From positions 1 through 64,000 of the forward strand of contig NZ_MXAV01000036.1 in the NCBI RefSeq assembly GCF_002847505.1: DNA of 64,000 nt, written 5' to 3'. This DNA comes from Acidithiobacillus marinus. GTDB taxonomy: Bacteria > Pseudomonadota > Gammaproteobacteria > Acidithiobacillales > Acidithiobacillaceae. Positions 56,278-64,000 of this stretch are shown here, in pieces (position 1 is the first letter of the stretch; each line of letters begins with the position of its first letter). The notes under the pieces are model-generated. The model had not been told where the DNA came from and made no database searches. It saw only the letters and a list, made by a program, of their open reading frames with translations. Made by a program: the position numbers and the translations under genes.

Positions 56278-57366
56278 TTATTTGAAGGTCACCACTGTGC
56301 TCCAGTGCTTGCCGTCAATATCTGTCAAGCGGAGCTTGTAATTTCCGGATGCCAGATGCGTATTCCCCGGTAAACGAATCCAAGCTTTGGCTCCAGTAAC
56401 TCCACCGATTCCGTAATCAGTGGCGGAAAAACGTGATGCCCATGCTTGCGTGAAGCGGTTATCAATATTTTTGGAGCTTATGGCCGTAAGCTGTTGACCG
56501 CTCCATTGCTCAACATTTTGTCCTTCACCGTTGATCAGGTCAGCCTTGATGAGATAAAGCTTTGCGGTGTCCGGACCCGCGTTTACATAGGCGAAAAAGC
56601 GAACGTCTCCATTCGTATCAGCCGATGCACCCTTCAAAGACAGGGAGTAATGGTGGAAATTGACACGAGCGTGCAGAGGAGAAATGACTGCACCATGGAT
56701 ATATTGATAAAATGCAGCAGTAAATAAAAGCGATAGAATGCCTAAAATGACGCCCCATTTTTTCGTTGCAGACACAGAAAGAGGCCCGGAGAAGAGAAGC
56801 CGGAACCAGCTACGATTGCTCAATGCCGGTGACATGCGACCGAGCCAATGGTCCAGTGACCAGCTACCACCGCCAGTTAACATGAGCGTGGCACCCATGG
56901 CAAAACCTGCGGATGCCATAGTCCATTCGTCCACGCAAGTCGAACCCATCCAACCAAAAATGAGCATGAGAGAGATGTTCAATCCCACACTACCCAATGC
57001 CAATATGCGAGTAGCAATGCCCAGAATCAATCCAACACCCACGATCAACTCAGCAATGGTCCAGAACCAAACCATGAAGTGCAGAAAACCTCCGCTTTGA
57101 ATGATGGTTTGAATGAGTCCTGGAAATACCGATCCGGGCATGGCGTGTACCAGTTTGTTTGCTACATAGCCAGCCACGTGAGGATCCATTTTGACGGCGT
57201 ACTCGGTGCCATGAATGGAATGGAAATCATAGAACAGGCGACGCGAGGCGCCGCCCCAAAATATCCAGCCCTGGACGAGCCGGATGCTCAATGCAAAAAC
57301 GCCGACCAGAGCGAAAATGCTCTCGGAAGTCCAGCTAGGGGTTTGTACGGAAGTACTCTGCGACAT
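56278..57366 (-). CDS. doxDA: Thiosulfate:quinone oxidoreductase, fused DoxD-DoxA
   Basis: 362 residues from ATG 57366 with AGGAG upstream. Residues 1-170: DoxD-like membrane part with helices and SIRLVQGWIFWGGASRRLFYD. Residues 190-362: DoxA-like part with a helix and a periplasmic-side beta domain. The fused form is known in Acidithiobacillus. It oxidises thiosulfate to tetrathionate and reduces quinone, an energy input for the CO2-fixing genes nearby. Confidence 0.9.
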   Translation of the reverse strand: MSQSTSVQTPSWTSESIFALVGVFALSIRLVQGWIFWGGASRRLFYDFHSIHGTEYAVKMDPHVAGYVANKLVHAMPGSVFPGLIQTIIQSGGFLHFMVWFWTIAELIVGVGLILGIATRILALGSVGLNISLMLIFGWMGSTCVDEWTMASAGFAMGATLMLTGGGSWSLDHWLGRMSPALSNRSWFRLLFSGPLSVSATKKWGVILGILSLLFTAAFYQYIHGAVISPLHARVNFHHYSLSLKGASADTNGDVRFFAYVNAGPDTAKLYLIKADLINGEGQNVEQWSGQQLTAISSKNIDNRFTQAWASRFSATDYGIGGVTGAKAWIRLPGNTHLASGNYKLRLTDIDGKHWSTVVTFK

Positions 57367-57416
57367 TTAATGCTCCTAATGAACAATGGACTTTAGAGTC
57401 TAGCATATATCTGAAA

Positions 57417-57442
57417 TGTCGTCGGAGTTTTTGAAGACGACA
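57417..57442. promoter_or_regulatory. Inverted repeat upstream of doxDA
   Basis: TGTCGTC and GACGACA, 12 bases apart, 51 bases before the doxDA start. It could bind a regulator or fold in the leader. A second small one, GACT-TTAG-AGTC, lies at 57389-57400. Confidence 0.4.
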
Positions 57443-57547
57443 ACATATTCTGAATCATGGTTTTACATAATTGAAACCGTGAGATTCAAGTTGTCTGATG
57501 CGAACGATTCCAGCGGGGACAATGACTACGGATGGATCGGGTAGGGG

Positions 57548-57557
57548 GGGTGACCGG
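57548..57557. repeat. Target site duplication, left
   Basis: GGGTGACCGG directly abuts the left inverted repeat; the same ten bases follow the right end at 59604-59613. Confidence 0.92.
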
Positions 57558-59603
57558 CAGGGCTCCGTCAAGCTCGCCAGATATAGTAGCAGAGGTTTTC
57601 GCCACTGATTTTAATGGTGGTTTGAAGGGGCTATAGTTGGTGGAAATGCGGCATTTTCAGGCGATTTTGGGTGCAGAATCGTGAATGGGGTGGCTGACGG
57701 ACGCAGCTCGCCCTCCGGAGCTATTCTCGGATAGGTAAACCCCGTGGTGGCGCCTCAGTATCCGAGTTGGCGGAGCGTTTTGTGCGCGCTGGCGGCGAAA
57801 TCCCGGCACGCTTTGGCGATATTCTTGACGCCAGTGAGACGCATAATGCTCATGGCCAGTTCGCGCAAGGTCGCCATCATATGGGGACCGTTCTGGGTAC
57901 GGACTTGGGAGAGGTCCTCGTGGAAAGTCACATCGCGGACATGATGGTTCCGGTTTTCAATTTCCCAGTGACCACGGGCCAAGCCCAACAGATTTTCGGG
58001 CGTGGCACGATCCGGGGTCAGGCTGGTGAGTCCGAAGGCATAATCATCCCGAATCGTGCCCTCTTTGCTGTTGATGGTGGAGCGTTGGATCAGGAAAGCT
58101 TGTCCGACATGCGGAAAATGGAGGCCGGTTGCCCGGGTGGCGACGATGATTTTGCGGTATTCAAAGCGGCCATGCCCGACCTCTGTGGTTTCAGCGTTGA
58201 GGGGGAAAATCGCCCCAAGGGAGGCACGTCAGACGGTCGCGGAGTTTTCGTTGATTGCCTTTGACGGCGGTGAAGAGATAATCGGCTTTCTTGTCTTCGA
58301 CGAGGAAGCGGGCGGTCTCCCGCTGGGTATGCAGGGCATCGGCGGTGACGACCTTGCCCGCGATGTTGACGTCCTGGAGCAGGTTGCGCAGTTCTGGAAT
58401 TTCGTTGGTTTTCCGGGCGATTTCTTTTTGCGCGATGGTGGCCCCCTGTCCATGCAGGAACGCGCTGAGCAGATGCACCTGAGCGCCGTCTGCGCGTGCG
58501 GCCCCTTTGAGGACTTTGCCATCGACGGCCACCGCTTCAAAGCCCGCCGTACCCAGTAGCCAGGCGCCGATCGCCGCATCCAGCGCCTCCACATCGGCCC
58601 CTTGCAAGACGCGCCGGATGGTCGGTTCGGAGGGGGCGAGGTAGCGCTTGGTTTTGGGATCGAATCGGGCGCGGATGCGCTTCAATTGAGCCTGGGTCAA
58701 GCGACCGCCCCACTCGGCGATGGCGGCATAACTTTCGGCCCGCGTCAGGACAGCGGCCACGGCCACCGTCAGGATGGCCGGGAGGGGATGCTGCTTGCCT
58801 AGTTTGCTGCGGGTATCGGGAAGGCGGAAAAAGATTTGGCGCAAGCCTTCCATTTGCGCGTCGCTCAACGTCACGGTTTGCATGGGGGTATGGGTCCATT
58901 CGAGTTGGGGCTGCGGCTGGGCCAACCAGGCCCGCGCCTGTGGATGGAGAGGAAAGAGCAGAAGACGTTTAGGTTGGCCGTGGTGGACATAGCCACCACC
59001 GGGACGGCGGGCGAAGCCCTTGGTTCCGCCGACATCCACCCAGTTGGCGGCCCGGTAGCAGGCACCGGTAAAACGGGGGGATTCCACAAAGGTCTCAGCC
59101 AGCACGATGGGATGCCCATAGACGGATTGCCAGTCCGCAGAGAGCCTGTGCAGGTTCAGCGCCAGAATACGGGACGCCAGATTCGGGAAGGATTCTCCGG
59201 GCAGGATCAGAAAACGGGCATTGTTGGCGATGAGATGCAAGCGCTGGCGGCGCAAGATCCAGGACCAGCCGATCCACCGATCCCGCGCCTGGCATTGAAA
59301 AGCGGCGGCATGCCAGCCCAGTAACGCTACCCAGCGACCATCGAGCGTAGCCACATAGCGCAGGTTACGGCCCGCCAAGGTGCGAAAGCCCCGGTAGTGA
59401 TACGTTTGCATCAGCGTATTCCAGCGTTCCCGCTCCGTGGGCAGGATGGGTCGCACCTGAACACGGTGCAGGCTGGCTTGCTGGTTTTCGGTGAGAGTTG
59501 GGACTTCCATGCGGCAAAAGTTACCGCATTCATCCTGAGAAGTCCAGAAAAACCCTTTGTGCTACTCCATCAGCAGCTTAGATGGAAGGTTGACAGGGCC
59601 CTG
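57558..59603. mobile_element. ISAs1-family insertion sequence, 2046 bp
   Basis: The ends are imperfect 16-bp inverted repeats, CAGGGCTCCGTCAAGC on the left and CAGGGCCCTGTCAACC on the right (13 of 16 match). They are flanked by perfect 10-bp direct repeats. A single transposase gene on the minus strand fills it. Family from end sequence, duplication length and transposase. The perfect duplication points to a recent insertion, here between doxDA and the porin gene. Confidence 0.93.
57755..59510 (-). pseudogene. ISAs1-family transposase with DUF4338/DruA-like N-terminus, frameshifted
   Basis: Residues 1-225 or so match the DUF4338 (DruA-like) pattern (YHYRGFRTLAGRNLRYVA, RYAAN region, ARRPGGGYVHHGQPKRLLL). 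Then an ISAs1 DDE domain: LPDTRSKLGKQHPLPAIL, AVDGKVLKGAARADGAQVHLLSAF, VVTADALHTQRETARF. Frame breaks at the C5 run at 58201-58205 (stop TGA at 58193). One frame over, the rest is intact through GHWEIENRNHHVRDVTFHED to the stop at 57755. The full length of 1756 bases is one more than 585 codons, so a single inserted base explains it. It may be a genuine mutation or a sequencing error. Confidence 0.88.
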
Positions 59604-59613
59604 GGGTGACCGG
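59604..59613. repeat. Target site duplication, right
   Basis: GGGTGACCGG, identical to 57548-57557. Confidence 0.92.
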
Positions 59614-59762
59614 TTTTCTTCTTGAAAGCCTCCATGCTGTTATGGCAAACATTCAATGCTACACCCTCGGCATTGATCGCCGAAAACCGGCCCGCGACCC
59701 AAGGTCACGATGACTACCTGGACTTTTCCCTGACCGAAGTAATTCAGTAGATTCTCCTCGTC
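59614..59762. other. Stretch between the insertion sequence and the porin gene
   Basis: On the plus strand an open frame from just after a TGA at 59607 to TAG 59750 ends HDDYLDFSLTEVIQ. It may be the tail of a gene lost before or at the insertion; no family is recognised and it has no start signal. Confidence 0.25.
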
Positions 59763-61097
59763 TTAAAAGCTGATAATTGCTTGCATGGCGAATAGGTTGT
59801 CAACACTGCTGGCAACACTGCTGCTGACATCGTTGGGATGCGGAACATCCAAGGTACGAAAATAGTAGCCCGCCATAATTTTTGTCTTTGGCGTAAAGTG
59901 GTACTGCAGACCGACGGCAAAATCCTTGAAAATACGATTTTGTGCTGGATCGTTGGGTAGGCGATTATACAGATCATAACGCAGGGTCATCTCGATATTC
60001 TTGGTGAAAAATAATCCTCCCTCCACCATATAACCCCAGGCTTTATTAGCAATCCCGGGATAAATTTGCGAATTGTATAGTGGTGCCTTTTTGGCGATTG
60101 CCGGTGTTTCATTAAAGGGTGCCGGCGCAAAAATCCAGCCTGAACCGTGTACATAGGAAAAACGCAGCATTCTTCCCCAAGGGTGCATGTAGCCCTGGGA
60201 GTAGCTGGCATCCACCCCATAGCGATTCATGTCATAGCCATGTCCCAACAAGCGCGGGCGGGCGTGCTGGTACCAGATCCCTCCCTGAATATCGCTGCGA
60301 AATGGGCCTTTACCAGAAAGGACATACGCTTCCTGCAAACGCACGGCTTCCATGGGCGCTCCCGACTGATTGCCAGCGGCCACGGTGCCATACATGCCCA
60401 GCATGGCATAGTAACTGGTTTCCCAATGTCCGCTACGAAACCAGTCACCTACCATGATTCCGGGGTTCCGATAGCCGCTGGTCCCCAGGTTTGCCGCTCC
60501 GGGTACCAGGTAGGAATGCTTGGCATTGGGGCGGATGATATAGTTACTGTTCCCCTGAATCATGTGTTGGTTCAGAAGTTGCAGGCGCATGGTAGGAGAA
60601 AGAACATAGTTATAGGCAAACACGCCTTCGATAGCGCCCAAGGCGCCAGGGGTACGAATAAGCCCTACTTCAACCCTGGCCCCCGGAATGTAGCTGAAAG
60701 TCACATGGCCATCGATCAATCCGGGTTGATAGCCCTTGCGGATGTGGGTAAAGCCGTTATTGCCAAACTCGCCCCCAAAAAAGTAAGAAATATGATGATT
60801 AAGATTTCCACGGAACATGATTCGAGCGCGCATGATCCCTGCCGTGGTACTCTGGGAGAAACCAGGAGCAATGAGGTTGATATGGGGGGTCTCACCCACA
60901 GCGGAGGCAACGGTGCCATTTTGTGCCCAGATGGTTGGTTCAATAAAACCTGAAACCGTAAAAAGTGGAGCTTTGGGAGGAGATACCATTTGCACTGCAA
61001 GCCAGTTTGCGGCCTCAGCAGGTTGGGTAAATAAGGTTCCCGCGCCGAGTGATGCCGAGAGAAAAAAGGATAATAGTAGCGGTTTTTTCTGGATCAT
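59763..61097 (-). CDS. Outer-membrane porin, OprP/OprO-like
   Basis: ATG 61097 (AGGGG upstream), 444 residues, signal peptide ending in AEAAN. Long series of beta strands with GGEFGNNG, ARVEVGLIRTP, SYYAMLGMYGTV and LQYHFTPKTKIMAGYYFRTLD; ends in aromatic F. The family resembles phosphate-selective porins, but no ligand-specific residues can be judged. It starts about 28 bases after a predicted sigma-54 start. Confidence 0.78.
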   Translation of the reverse strand: MIQKKPLLLSFFLSASLGAGTLFTQPAEAANWLAVQMVSPPKAPLFTVSGFIEPTIWAQNGTVASAVGETPHINLIAPGFSQSTTAGIMRARIMFRGNLNHHISYFFGGEFGNNGFTHIRKGYQPGLIDGHVTFSYIPGARVEVGLIRTPGALGAIEGVFAYNYVLSPTMRLQLLNQHMIQGNSNYIIRPNAKHSYLVPGAANLGTSGYRNPGIMVGDWFRSGHWETSYYAMLGMYGTVAAGNQSGAPMEAVRLQEAYVLSGKGPFRSDIQGGIWYQHARPRLLGHGYDMNRYGVDASYSQGYMHPWGRMLRFSYVHGSGWIFAPAPFNETPAIAKKAPLYNSQIYPGIANKAWGYMVEGGLFFTKNIEMTLRYDLYNRLPNDPAQNRIFKDFAVGLQYHFTPKTKIMAGYYFRTLDVPHPNDVSSSVASSVDNLFAMQAIISF

Positions 61098-61135
61098 GAT
61101 TTGCCCCTGATGAGTTTTGTATGTATTTTTCAACA

Positions 61136-61151
61136 AGCAAATGCTGTGCCA
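61136..61151 (-). promoter_or_regulatory. Sigma-54 (RpoN) promoter of the porin gene
   Basis: Minus strand TGGCACAGCATTTGCT, a perfect match to TGGCAC-N5-TTGCW. Expected start near 61125, so the leader is about 28 bases, as for the Fap-like operon. Confidence 0.8.
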
Positions 61152-61602
61152 AAGAAGTGTGGCGTGAGAAAAATCTTTTTGATCAGTCCGGTAGGGCAAT
61201 TCCTCTTTGATAAGGATGTGGTTGTGGTCATTTTCGCACAACAATTCTGTTCACTAAGGGACAAACCCATTAGAAAATAAATGTTTTTTGTTATTCTTCT
61301 TTTTTATGTTTACCAAGAGCACCTTTATAGGGATACCTCTTTATTTCTCTCGATTTACATATTATTCGTTGCTATAAATCCAACAATATCAGAAACCAGT
61401 CGTCCATCCAGTAGGTGTCCGGGAAGAACTGGTGATCACAATTGTTTGGGATTGATCATTTCTGTCATGTCATGCCAGAAATGCGGCAAATAAACGAGCT
61501 GGGGATAGCAAAATGAGTGTAGCGAATCGGCACGTTTGACCGAAAGGCGAGTCAAGTCCCGTTGACGAGAAGCGCCAATGGGTTGATGGCCGTGTCAGTC
61601 AA
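61152..61602. other. Intergenic region upstream of the porin, downstream of hemY
   Basis: About 450 bases, A+T-rich from 61200 to 61400. It should hold activator sites for the sigma-54 promoter. A 70-codon plus-strand frame (61281-61493) has no Shine-Dalgarno or recognisable domain. A weak stem TTGAC/GTCAA lies at about 61537-61556. Confidence 0.35.
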
Positions 61603-62937
61603 TCAACCCTGTAGGATAATCTGCTGGCTCAGTTGTCGGGCAGCTTCCATGCAATCGCCCAGGGCGACACCATCCCGCCAGTTAGCACGAAAGTACAAGC
61701 CGGGAATCTGCTGGGTCATCTGGGCGATGTGCTCCAGACGGGCCAAGTGGCCCAGCTCATATTGGGGAATGGCTTCCGGCCAATTTTGACAGCGGCTGAA
61801 GCTGGGTTCACCATCTACACCTAAAATAGGTCGTATTTCCTCCAGTGCCGTCTGGAGCAGATCGTCGTCACTGCGTCCGGCCAAGGGGTTTTGGCTGCCG
61901 CCGATGAAAACTGTCAGCAGCACCTGATCCGCCGGAGCCCGATCCGGGAAGAGGGTGGAAGAAAACAGGACCCCCAGGGTTTGCAGGCCTAGAATGCGGG
62001 GGATCAGCAGACCGAAACCATCCAGGGCATGTTTTACCCTGCTGCGCGGGAAGCCCAGGGATAGGGTGCTCACGGCAGGATAGGGGATGGCTGCCAGTTC
62101 TTTGGCAAGGTTCGGGTGCAGGGTTTTCAGCAGGTCAGCGGCTTTGGGGGCAGGGAGGGCCAGAATGATTTTGGTGCTCCGCCAGCTTTGCCGGGCGCTG
62201 TGTACTTCCCAGCTGCCGTCGGCGTGTTGTTCCAGGCGGTCAACGGGTGTCTGGCAATGAATGGGCCCGTGCAACTGCTCTGCCATGCGCAGGGGTAGGG
62301 TCTGCAAACCTTGACGGAAAGAAATCAGACGCGTTTTGCTTTGTGGTGGTTTTTTCCGGCCTGCGAGGGCGGCTTTGAATAATGCGCCGTGTTCCTGTTC
62401 CATGCGCTGCAGACGCGGAAGGGTGGCCGCTAAAGCCAGTTTTTGCGGATCTCCGGCAAACACCCCGGAAACAAAGGGATCGACCAGCCAGGTGAGCACT
62501 TCGGGACCCAGGCGCCGCCGCACAAAATCGGCAATACTTTCTTCCCCAATACCCTGCTTCTGGCGCCGAAAGGGTTCGCTGAGCAGGCGTAGGCGGCCTT
62601 GCAGGGAGAGTAATTTTCCGCTGAGCAGGACACCCGGTCCTAGGGGTACCGGTTGGTGATGACGGTTGAGTATGTAACGCCTTTTGGCCACGGCATTGGC
62701 CTCAACCAGGTCAGCTTCCAGTTGCAGAGAGTGAATGAGGTCGGGGACGACTGGACCCTTGAGCATCAGCGAGTTTGGCCCGAGATCGCGCAGGTAGCCC
62801 TCTTCCTCGCGACTCAGGATGTTGCCACCGACACGCGACCCGGCTTCCAGCACGCGTGCGGATACCCCCTGCTGCTGCAAAAAATAGGCACTGGCGAGAC
62901 CGGAAAGTCCTCCGCCGATAATAATGACTGCGTCCAA
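61603..62937 (-). CDS. hemY: Protoporphyrinogen oxidase, HemY type
   Basis: 444 residues. FAD-binding IIIGGGLSGLASAYFLQQQG and RVGGNILSREEEGYLRDLGPNSLM, plus the C-terminal GLYFRANWRDGVALGDCMEAA flavin-binding segment. Oxygen-dependent penultimate or last step of haem synthesis, depending on pathway variant. Five bases downstream of the permease gene's end. Confidence 0.93.
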   Translation of the reverse strand: MDAVIIIGGGLSGLASAYFLQQQGVSARVLEAGSRVGGNILSREEEGYLRDLGPNSLMLKGPVVPDLIHSLQLEADLVEANAVAKRRYILNRHHQPVPLGPGVLLSGKLLSLQGRLRLLSEPFRRQKQGIGEESIADFVRRRLGPEVLTWLVDPFVSGVFAGDPQKLALAATLPRLQRMEQEHGALFKAALAGRKKPPQSKTRLISFRQGLQTLPLRMAEQLHGPIHCQTPVDRLEQHADGSWEVHSARQSWRSTKIILALPAPKAADLLKTLHPNLAKELAAIPYPAVSTLSLGFPRSRVKHALDGFGLLIPRILGLQTLGVLFSSTLFPDRAPADQVLLTVFIGGSQNPLAGRSDDDLLQTALEEIRPILGVDGEPSFSRCQNWPEAIPQYELGHLARLEHIAQMTQQIPGLYFRANWRDGVALGDCMEAARQLSQQIILQG

Positions 62938-62942
62938 GAGGC

Positions 62943-63983
62943 TTACTCCTTGCCCAGATAATAGGGGCTTTGCAAATACCAGCTCTGAAAATGCCGTAAT
63001 AAGGCCACTAATACGGCGGTGACAGGGAGAGCGAGTAAGAGGCCGATAAAGCCAAATAACTGTCCACCGGCCATGACCGCAAAAATCACGGCTACGGGAT
63101 GCAGACCAATACGGTCACCGACTAGGTAAGGGGTAAAGACCATACTTTCCAGAATCTGACCGATGAAGAATACCAGTAATACCCACAGTACCGATAGAAA
63201 TGTGCCTGTTTGTACATACATGGCCAAACTTGCCATCAGCACGCCGCTGATGACACCAAGGTAGGGAACAAAGCTCAGAATACCCGCTATCAGGCCGATG
63301 AGAATGGCGGTCTTGAGACCGATGATACTGAGTCCCAGGGCGTAGCTGCAGCCCAGGGCCAACATGACCAGTAGTTGTCCACGCAAAAAAGCCATGAGCA
63401 TGGCGTCGGCATCCCGACTCAAACGCCGTATCAGTTCCGCCTGCTTTTGCGGAATCCATTGATCAATGCGCGCCAGCAATCGCGGCCAGTCCCGTAACAG
63501 ATAAAACCCGAGCACCGGCACCAGAATGATGCTTAATGCTCCAGTGAGAAATCCTGATCCGGAGCTTAGCGCTACCTGTAGCCCATGTCCCAGCCATGCA
63601 GCCAGTTTCTGGGCGTTGCTGGTGGCGTAATGGGATATGGTCCCGCTATCCAGTTGAATGCCGGTTTCTGCGACAAGTTGGGGAATCAGGCGACTTTGCA
63701 GCAGGCTGGTATATTTTTGCAGGTAGTCGACAAAAAGCAGAGACTGATGGCGGATTACCGGTAACAGAGCCATGATGGTTCCTGCAAATACGATGAGAAC
63801 CAGGAGAAAGACCAGGGTGGTACCCCAGGTACGGCCGATGCGGTGGCGCTGTAAATAGCTGACCAACGGGTTGCCCAGATAAGCGAGAATGGCGGCCAGC
63901 AAAAAAGGAGTGAGCACCGGGGAAAGACGCATGGTCAGCCAGCCCAGCAGGATCAGGGTAGCCAGAAAAAAAAAGCGTTGCAT
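62943..63983 (-). CDS. PerM/AI-2E family membrane permease
   Basis: 346 residues with about eight helices: LSPVLTPFLLAAILAYLGNPLV at the start and VPYLGVISGVLMASLA, LVGDRIGLHPVAVIFAVMAGGQLFGFIGLLLALPVTAV toward the end. GGAG upstream of ATG 63983. Substrate unknown; members transport ions or signalling molecules. Likely co-transcribed with hemY. Confidence 0.92.
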   Translation of the reverse strand: MQRFFFLATLILLGWLTMRLSPVLTPFLLAAILAYLGNPLVSYLQRHRIGRTWGTTLVFLLVLIVFAGTIMALLPVIRHQSLLFVDYLQKYTSLLQSRLIPQLVAETGIQLDSGTISHYATSNAQKLAAWLGHGLQVALSSGSGFLTGALSIILVPVLGFYLLRDWPRLLARIDQWIPQKQAELIRRLSRDADAMLMAFLRGQLLVMLALGCSYALGLSIIGLKTAILIGLIAGILSFVPYLGVISGVLMASLAMYVQTGTFLSVLWVLLVFFIGQILESMVFTPYLVGDRIGLHPVAVIFAVMAGGQLFGFIGLLLALPVTAVLVALLRHFQSWYLQSPYYLGKE

Positions 63984-64000
63984 ACGCGGCGAACACTCCG

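Noticed and set aside
58191-58205. Programmed frameshift in the ISAs1 transposase
   Set aside because: ISAs1 elements normally have a single uninterrupted transposase frame and the shift needed is +1; a one-base insertion is the simpler account.
61281-61493. 70-codon plus-strand frame with a hydrophobic start
   Set aside because: No Shine-Dalgarno, A+T-rich intergenic composition and no recognised domain.

Overview
The window reads as one contiguous piece of the chromosome of a chemolithoautotrophic, sulfur-oxidising gammaproteobacterium-like organism. Acidithiobacillus or a close relative is most likely: there is a form IA carboxysomal RubisCO under a divergent CbbR, a fused thiosulfate:quinone oxidoreductase (DoxDA), a Tat-exported DsrE-like protein and a mix of Beta/Gamma-type housekeeping genes. 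Species cannot be fixed from the sequence alone. No rRNA, tRNA or CRISPR array was seen.

Regions. (a) 1-4.8 kb: a functional-amyloid (Fap-like) operon on the minus strand (fapA/B/C/D/E-like), converging on a partial beta-barrel gene that may be the Fap secretion pore. A near-consensus sigma-54 promoter stands in front of it. (b) 4.9-8.2 kb: groES-groEL with a CIRCE operator and a good sigma-70 promoter, then an alpha/beta hydrolase and an intergenic region holding a duplicated hairpin/Shine-Dalgarno/mini-ORF module. (c) 8.3-27.4 kb: housekeeping genes in short operons: dsbD; zinc-finger protein/ilvE/glnE; nitrilase; Tat-DsrE; an SbmA/YddA-like ABC exporter; redoxin-SDR; lspA-ileS-ribF; murJ-DUF2203.

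(d) 26.5-47.2 kb: the centrepiece, a CO2-concentrating supercluster. Divergent cbbR is followed by cbbL-cbbS-csoS2-csoSCA-csoS4A-csoS4B-csoS1C-csoS1A-csoS1B-bacterioferritin-acRAF-mcdA-mcdB, then cbbO-dabB-(ND4-like membrane protein)-dabA-cpII-cbbQ. A convergent csoS1D-Nudix pair closes it. The set covers inorganic carbon uptake (Dab), bicarbonate/nucleotide sensing (CPII), shell and cargo assembly (CsoS1/S2/S4/S1D), CO2 release (CsoSCA), fixation (CbbLS), RubisCO folding and reactivation (acRAF, CbbQO) and positioning of the organelle (McdAB).

(e) 47.3-56.1 kb: a TlpA-like thioredoxin, yicC-gmk-rpoZ-spoT-ridA-DUF1858-recG, and an L,D-transpeptidase lipoprotein. (f) 56.2-64 kb: doxDA; a complete ISAs1-family insertion sequence with a perfect 10-bp target duplication and a transposase broken by one base; an outer-membrane porin with a second, perfect sigma-54 promoter; hemY-type protoporphyrinogen oxidase; and a PerM/AI-2E-family permease.

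Most attractive for follow-up: the sigma-54-driven amyloid locus, with a leader-like motif shared by two of its secreted proteins; the three-component membrane module in the Dab operon; the csoS1D-Nudix pair; and the duplicated hairpin/mini-ORF module at 7.9-8.2 kb.
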